Below are positions 15,844-19,169 of a stretch of DNA of 19,169 nt, piece by piece (position 1 is the first letter of the stretch; each line of letters starts with the position of its first letter). This DNA comes from Aerococcus sp. UBA6277 (lineage in GTDB: Bacteria; Bacillota; Bacilli; Lactobacillales; Aerococcaceae): contig NZ_DJUR01000032.1 of assembly GCF_002440555.1 (NCBI RefSeq), positions 1 through 19,169 of the forward strand, given 5' to 3'. Position numbers and translations under genes: made by a program. Below the pieces are notes generated by a model. The model saw nothing but the letters and a program-made list of their open reading frames with translations, was not told the origin of the DNA and did not search any database.

Positions 15844-16218
15844 TTATAAGCGAATTACTTCAATTTTGTAGCCGTCTGGATCAGTGACAAAGAAATATCT
15901 TGGTTTGGTGTCCCCTGGTAATTGTTTAAGGTCAGTAACATCCAGACCTTTTTCGCTTTGCGATGCATGAAGCGCTTCTAAATCTTCTACCGCAATCGCG
16001 ATATGTCCATAACCATTTCCTAGTTCATAAGCTTCTGAACCGTAGTTATAAGTCAACTCTAACTCATAATCATCACCTGGTAATGATAAATAAGACAATG
16101 TAAATTCGTGTTCTGGAAAGTCTTTTTCTTCTGCAATTTCAAAGCCAAATGCTTCTTTATAGAATGCTTTTGAAGCTTCTAAATCTTTCACACGATAACA
16201 AGTATGTGCCATTCTCAT
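15844..16218 (-). CDS. gloA: Lactoylglutathione lyase / glyoxalase I-like VOC protein
   Basis: This 124-residue VOC-fold enzyme should convert the hemithioacetal of methylglyoxal and a thiol to the S-lactoyl product, detoxifying methylglyoxal. The four metal ligands are visible: H5 (MAHTCYRV), E54 (ELELTYN), H72 (GYGHIAIA) and E120 (GYKIEVI). These are nearly the same numbers as E. coli GloA H5/E56/H74/E122, and Glu at the second site fits the Ni-type enzyme. ATGs at 16233 and 16227 are possible, but GGAG (16228-16231) is 9 nt from the ATG at 16218, and that start also puts the first His at position 5. It lies downstream of the DUF1801 gene on the same strand. Whether the thiol is glutathione in this organism is not known. 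Confidence 0.9.
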   Translation of the reverse strand: MRMAHTCYRVKDLEASKAFYKEAFGFEIAEEKDFPEHEFTLSYLSLPGDDYELELTYNYGSEAYELGNGYGHIAIAVEDLEALHASQSEKGLDVTDLKQLPGDTKPRYFFVTDPDGYKIEVIRL

Positions 16219-16328
16219 TGATGCCATCTCCATTTCAAATTCTTTTTTATAATATGATTATATTTTATCAGAGAAAGTTTAAAAGGTTAAACGAAATCTC
16301 CTATTTAAGATAAAAAAAGCAAATACTT

Positions 16329-16766
16329 CTATAATCTATCTACTGCCTTGAAGTGACTTTGCATATATTGATATGCTTCACGAATAAATTCTCTCAGTAC
16401 CCCTTCGTCAATATCAGCTAATTTATTGACATAGACACAAGAAACACCGGCCTTATACTTACCAATACTATCCAAAAATTGTTGCGAAATTTTCTGGTCA
16501 AATTTTAAGTATAAGGAAAATCTTGCTTTTTGGATTGAACATCCAGTCATTGGCCAAACACCTTCGATACCGGAAGTGGTCGTATATTCATAAATTCCAT
16601 AGCCTATGATCGATGGCCCCCACATAATCGGTTCTACCCCTGTTTCTGCAGTGAAAATCTTCAATAGCTTTAACCCATCTTCTGCTTTTGTTTTCGACAC
16701 ATCTAATGCTGCTATATGTTCTTTGGGATCAACTTTTGTTGGTAAAGTCTTTTGTTGATAGGTCAT
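16329..16766 (-). CDS. DUF1801-like protein
   Basis: This 145-residue soluble protein resembles the DUF1801 family (YdhG-like fold), whose members have no established enzymatic role. The central region carries the family-style segments VEPIMWGPSIIGYGIYEY (about 45-62), WPMTGCSIQKARFSLYL (about 71-87) and SIGKYKAGVSCVYVNKLADID (about 101-121). The C-terminus is helical and basic. AAGGAG is 8 nt from the ATG. gloA follows about 110 bp downstream with no clear hairpin between, so the two may share a transcript; an own AT-rich promoter for gloA is also possible. I assign no function. Confidence 0.8.
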   Translation of the reverse strand: MTYQQKTLPTKVDPKEHIAALDVSKTKAEDGLKLLKIFTAETGVEPIMWGPSIIGYGIYEYTTTSGIEGVWPMTGCSIQKARFSLYLKFDQKISQQFLDSIGKYKAGVSCVYVNKLADIDEGVLREFIREAYQYMQSHFKAVDRL

Positions 16767-16827
16767 ATTTTTACTCCTTAAAAAAACACTAAAATTCTTG
16801 TTAATTGTACTGTCCTCTATAAAACTA

Positions 16828-16836
16828 TGCTATCAT
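16828..16836 (+). promoter_or_regulatory. Extended -10 promoter of the zinc-ribbon membrane protein gene
   Basis: TG-C-TATCAT has the TGN extension and a 5/6 -10 hexamer. A -35 is poor, which is tolerated with an extended -10. It predicts a leader of about 75 nt. Confidence 0.42.
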
Positions 16837-16892
16837 GGATTGAAGTAAATCACACTTTCTTTTAAACTCATACGTATTGAAAAGGAATTGTG

Positions 16893-16904
16893 ATGAAAAG
16901 ATGA
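16893..16904 (+). promoter_or_regulatory. Possible leader minigene ATG-AAA-AGA-TGA
   Basis: A three-codon frame (Met-Lys-Arg-stop) has its own AAAGGA ribosome site 6 nt upstream (16881-16886). Its stop overlaps the GAGGAG ribosome site of the following gene. It could couple or restrain translation of that gene, or be chance. Confidence 0.25.
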
Positions 16905-16919
16905 GGAGCAATGATAACT

Positions 16920-17894
16920 ATGATATGTCCAAACTGTCAGTCGACTATTCCAGTAGGTACAAAAATTTGTCCAAACTGTGACTATATTTTTACCCATCGT
17001 GACTCGGATGACAACTTACATGATACGATTGAAATTCCCGCAGCTTCATTTGCGGATACAACATATGATGAAGACGACCACTTTGTGGCTTATGAAGATG
17101 ACCAAACCTCTCCAATTCAAAATGCAACTTATGCGGGTGGTAATACCGATTCTTCTGATAGCAATGATGACAATAAAGGCGAGAAGAAAGCTAAGCAATC
17201 CTTATTTTCTTTCGGCAAAAACAATAAAAAAACAAAATCTGCCGATAATGATGGCCCTAGTCGCCGTGAAAACAAACAAGATGGTAACCGTCTCACTTCT
17301 TATATAGCTTATCTCTTGTCCTACATCAAAAAACCAATACAATCACCAACTACTAACGAATTAAATAAGAATCCAAACCATGGTATTACAAGCTTATTGC
17401 TACTTGCAGTTTTAAATACTGTATCTATTACCTCCCTTGCAAATTACCTAGTTTCTCATTATGAATGGTTTGCTGATTTATCTATCTTACCAAACTTGAA
17501 TTTTGAATTTGTTCCTTGGCGCTTTGGTTTGAAAACATTCGTCTTTCTCATTATTAGCCTGTGGTTGTTACCAGCAATTATTCACCTATTCAATCGAAAT
17601 AATGAATCCGAAAAAATGAGTAATAATGTATGGCTGACTCATTTCTTCGGTATGAATAGTATCTCAGTAATTGTCGCTATCGTTTGTTTTTTAAGCTCAT
17701 TACTAGCACCATTGATTTTTATGATTATTGTGCTATTATTGACTTTAATGCAAATTGCCATACTGATCATTACCATGACGATACATTTCTTGCAATCAGG
17801 TAATATCAATAAATCAAAAGCCTTCTATAGTATTTTGGGTGTTTTATTACTATTCTTCTTTGCAGTCATTTTCTTAGTTGGTTTAATCTATTAA
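16920..17894 (+). CDS. Zinc-ribbon membrane protein of unknown function
   Basis: This protein (324 residues) begins with a zinc ribbon, C3-x2-C6 and C17-x2-C20 (CPNC twice). A long, low-complexity soluble linker follows (about 28-150), first very acidic (Asp/Glu/Ser/Asn) and then Lys-rich. The C-terminal half has about five transmembrane spans (roughly 155-178, 203-224, 244-266, 267-290, 301-322). The pattern recalls the zinc-ribbon membrane proteins of Lactobacillales (DUF6574-like is my best guess, not confirmed). An ATG at 16911 lies only 2 nt from GAGGAG, whereas 16920 is 11 nt away and puts the ribbon at the N-terminus as usual, so it is preferred. The gene is divergent from the DUF1801 gene and followed by a tRNA gene. 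Function unknown. Confidence 0.85.
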   Translation: MICPNCQSTIPVGTKICPNCDYIFTHRDSDDNLHDTIEIPAASFADTTYDEDDHFVAYEDDQTSPIQNATYAGGNTDSSDSNDDNKGEKKAKQSLFSFGKNNKKTKSADNDGPSRRENKQDGNRLTSYIAYLLSYIKKPIQSPTTNELNKNPNHGITSLLLLAVLNTVSITSLANYLVSHYEWFADLSILPNLNFEFVPWRFGLKTFVFLIISLWLLPAIIHLFNRNNESEKMSNNVWLTHFFGMNSISVIVAIVCFLSSLLAPLIFMIIVLLLTLMQIAILIITMTIHFLQSGNINKSKAFYSILGVLLLFFFAVIFLVGLIY

Positions 17895-17900
17895 TTTTCA

Positions 17901-17922
17901 CTAGGCTTCATTAGAAGTCTAG
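17901..17922 (+). other. Hairpin just upstream of tRNA-Leu
   Basis: CTAGGCTTC and GAAGTCTAG pair over an ATTA loop (9 bp with one G-T pair), 4 nt before the mature tRNA 5' end. There is no T-run, so it is not a standard terminator. It may be a processing or transcript-stability element if the tRNA is co-transcribed with the zinc-ribbon gene. Confidence 0.4.
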
Positions 17923-17926
17923 ATTC

Positions 17927-18009
17927 GCGGCTATGGCGGAACGGCAGACGCGCTGCCTTGAGGGGGCAGTGAGAGTATTCTCGTGCAAGTTCAAATCTTG
18001 TTAGCCGCA
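17927..18009 (+). tRNA. tRNA-Leu (anticodon GAG)
   Basis: This 83-nt tRNA has a class II long variable arm. The acceptor stem is GCGGCTA with TAGCCGC and the discriminator base is A. The anticodon stem is CTGCC/GGCAG with loop TTGAGGG, giving anticodon GAG at 17960-17962 (reads CUC and CUU). The variable arm contains GAGA/TCTC and the T-arm has a TTCAAAT loop. CCA is not encoded; the next bases are TAC. A terminator follows 20 nt later. Confidence 0.96.
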
Positions 18010-18030
18010 TACGTACTTTTAACACATTTA

Positions 18031-18077
18031 AAAACCAGTCAAAACTTTTATTTCATAAGGGTTTGCCTGGTTTTTTT
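18031..18077 (+). terminator. Terminator downstream of tRNA-Leu
   Basis: AAAACCAG pairs with CTGGTTTT, and an inner 9-bp helix (AAACTTTTA with TAAGGGTTT, including G-T pairs) completes a long hairpin. A run of seven T follows. It ends the tRNA transcript. Confidence 0.87.
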
Positions 18078-18136
18078 GATTGAAAAAATCTACTAAATAA
18101 CAGAAATTTTGTCGTAAATACTGCCTTAAACAATAC

Positions 18137-18170
18137 AAAAAGCGGTCCAGATTTTGGAATCTGAACCACT
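18137..18170 (-). terminator. Terminator of the CBS-ACT gene
   Basis: On the minus strand AGTGGTTCAGATT pairs with AATCTGGACCGCT over CCAA (13 bp with two G-T-type pairs), followed by TTTTTG. It starts about 16 bp after the stop codon. The plus strand also ends in a T-rich run, so it may work in both directions. Confidence 0.87.
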
Positions 18171-18186
18171 TTTCTTCTATATAGTA

Positions 18187-18822
18187 TTATAGTGTGACAA
18201 CTTCATAACCAGCAGTTTCAATAGCTGCTTTAGCATTGTCACCTTGACCAGCATGAACTTGGATTGTAATTTCAATACCATCTTCATCGTTCACAAAGAT
18301 ATGCGATACACTTACACTCGCATCAGCAAGAACTTTCGTAATTTCTGAAAGGACCCCAACTCTATCTTCGACAACTTTTACGACGATACGGCTACCTTTA
18401 TCTCCTGGCGTGTAACCAGATAAATCTATTAAGGCTTTGAATATATCTTTATACGTGATAATCCCTTGTACTGTTTTATTTTCATCAACAATTGGTAATA
18501 CGCGAAGGTTATTCGTACGCATATATTCCGCTGCCTCTTCTACCATCCACTCAGTAGTGGCAGTAGCTGCTTTCTTGTCCATGAATTTTTCAACATCTGC
18601 TTGAGAAAGAATATAGTTTAATTCGTATATACTTAGACTTGTCGCATCTGAAGCAGATTTTGCATCAATAATGTCTTGTGTAATTAACCCAACAAATTGA
18701 CCATTCTTGGTAACCGGCAAATTATGTATCTGGTGACTTTCCATTTTAGCCACAGCTTCTGTTACAGAAGTCTCCGGTGAAACAGTGACAACATCTTTAC
18801 TCATATATTGTTTAATTTTCAT
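18187..18822 (-). CDS. CBS-CBS-ACT domain protein (AcuB-like)
   Basis: This 211-residue cytoplasmic protein has two CBS repeats (about 1-56, beginning MKIKQYMSKDVVTVSPETS, and about 78-135, ending IITYKDIFKALIDL) forming a Bateman module, then an ACT domain (about 143-211, RIVVKVVEDRVGVLSEITKVL). CBS pairs usually bind adenine nucleotides and ACT domains usually bind amino acids, so this is probably a ligand-sensing regulator; no catalytic or DNA-binding domain is present. In streptococci similar acuB-like genes sit beside the liv branched-chain amino-acid transporter, and here the gene lies 84 bp downstream of a LivJ-like gene on the same strand. A strong GGGAGGG ribosome site precedes the ATG. 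The name acuB comes from distant Bacillus homologues and the role is not settled. Confidence 0.9.
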   Translation of the reverse strand: MKIKQYMSKDVVTVSPETSVTEAVAKMESHQIHNLPVTKNGQFVGLITQDIIDAKSASDATSLSIYELNYILSQADVEKFMDKKAATATTEWMVEEAAEYMRTNNLRVLPIVDENKTVQGIITYKDIFKALIDLSGYTPGDKGSRIVVKVVEDRVGVLSEITKVLADASVSVSHIFVNDEDGIEITIQVHAGQGDNAKAAIETAGYEVVTL

Positions 18823-18876
18823 GAAGAACCCTCCCTATTTATGAATAGTTTTTAAGTGCTTACATACATTTTATCA

Positions 18877-18890
18877 TTTACTTGAGTAAA
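18877..18890. promoter_or_regulatory. Inverted repeat between livJ and the CBS-ACT gene
   Basis: TTTACT-TG-AGTAAA is a 6-bp inverted repeat with a 2-nt centre, about 55 bp before the CBS-ACT start. It could be a small operator. It is too short and lacks a T-run for a terminator. Confidence 0.25.
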
Positions 18891-18906
18891 GTACAGATTT
18901 TTCAAC

Positions 18907-19169
18907 TTAATCTGGTTGAATTACTGTAACATTTTCGGTTGGTTCGCCGTTAACTACTTCTTGAATATAAGCCGGAGCAGATACGTTATGTTCTTCATCG
19001 AAAGTAATATCATAAGCGATACCTTCAAATCCTTCCGTTGCGCCAATAGCGTCTTTGATAGCTGTTGGATCTGTAGAATCGGCTGCATCAATCGCGTCCA
19101 TCACCATATTTGCTGCGTCATATGCTACTGCAGAGAACATATCTGGTTCAGTACCAAATTTTTCAACAT
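18907..19169 (-). CDS. livJ: Branched-chain amino-acid ABC transporter substrate-binding protein, C-terminal part
   Basis: Only the last 87 or so codons are in the window; the frame is open through base 19169, so the gene is truncated by the window edge, not broken. The segment begins VEKFGTEPDMFSAVAYDAANMVMDAI and continues STDPTAIKDAIGATEGFEG and YDITFDEEHN, the typical C-terminal lobe of LivJ/Leu-Ile-Val-binding proteins. An ATG at 19140 is only an internal Met. The full protein would be a lipoprotein that binds leucine, isoleucine or valine at the cell surface. No strong terminator follows, so the CBS-ACT gene may be transcribed with it. Confidence 0.88.
   Translation of the reverse strand, partial: VEKFGTEPDMFSAVAYDAANMVMDAIDAADSTDPTAIKDAIGATEGFEGIAYDITFDEEHNVSAPAYIQEVVNGEPTENVTVIQPD

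Overview
The window looks like chromosomal DNA from a low-GC Firmicute of the order Lactobacillales. The codon use is AT-rich, the Shine-Dalgarno sites are strong (GGAGG type), promoters are of the SigA type and terminators are short hairpins with T-tracts. There is a GlgC/GlgD pair, a BMP-type nucleoside ABC transporter and a free-standing glucose-type PTS IIA protein. A family such as Aerococcaceae or Carnobacteriaceae is a guess; nothing here fixes the genus. I see no transposase, integrase, phage gene, CRISPR array or toxin-antitoxin pair. This is an ordinary core-metabolism segment whose interest lies in operon composition, control sites and one unidentified RNA.

Layout. Bases 78-4846 (minus strand) are a purine-nucleoside-type ABC uptake operon in the order lipoprotein, double ATPase, permease, permease. 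An intercistronic hairpin follows the lipoprotein gene, and several PurBox-like motifs sit around its promoter. Bases 5157-5681 (minus) encode a PTS EIIA-Glc-like protein, divergent from uppP (5886-6716, plus), which makes the undecaprenyl-phosphate carrier available for cell-wall synthesis. A perfect bidirectional terminator separates uppP from a convergent aspartate kinase gene (6782-8137, minus).

Bases 8321-15503 (minus) are a glycogen synthesis operon. In transcription order it holds an AlkP-superfamily (NPP-like) phosphodiesterase, glgB, glgC, glgD and glgA, ending in a hairpin terminator. A near-perfect CcpA cre-like site lies just upstream. GlgC keeps the catalytic residues, GlgD has lost them and is probably a regulatory subunit, GlgA polymerises and GlgB branches. 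No glycogen phosphorylase follows. The phosphodiesterase at the head of the operon is the most interesting protein: by analogy with plant NPP-type ADP-glucose pyrophosphatases it could hydrolyse ADP-glucose, but this is inference.

Bases 15597-15793 (minus) hold an apparent independent small-RNA gene with its own promoter, several hairpins and an intrinsic terminator; I could not assign it to a family. Then come gloA and a DUF1801-like gene (minus), a plus-strand zinc-ribbon membrane protein, tRNA-Leu(GAG) with its own terminator, a CBS-CBS-ACT protein (minus), and the C-terminal end of a branched-chain amino-acid binding protein that runs off the right edge (minus).

Several start codons were set by ribosome-binding-site position: TTG for nupP and glgB, and internal ATGs for glgD, the phosphodiesterase, gloA and the zinc-ribbon protein.
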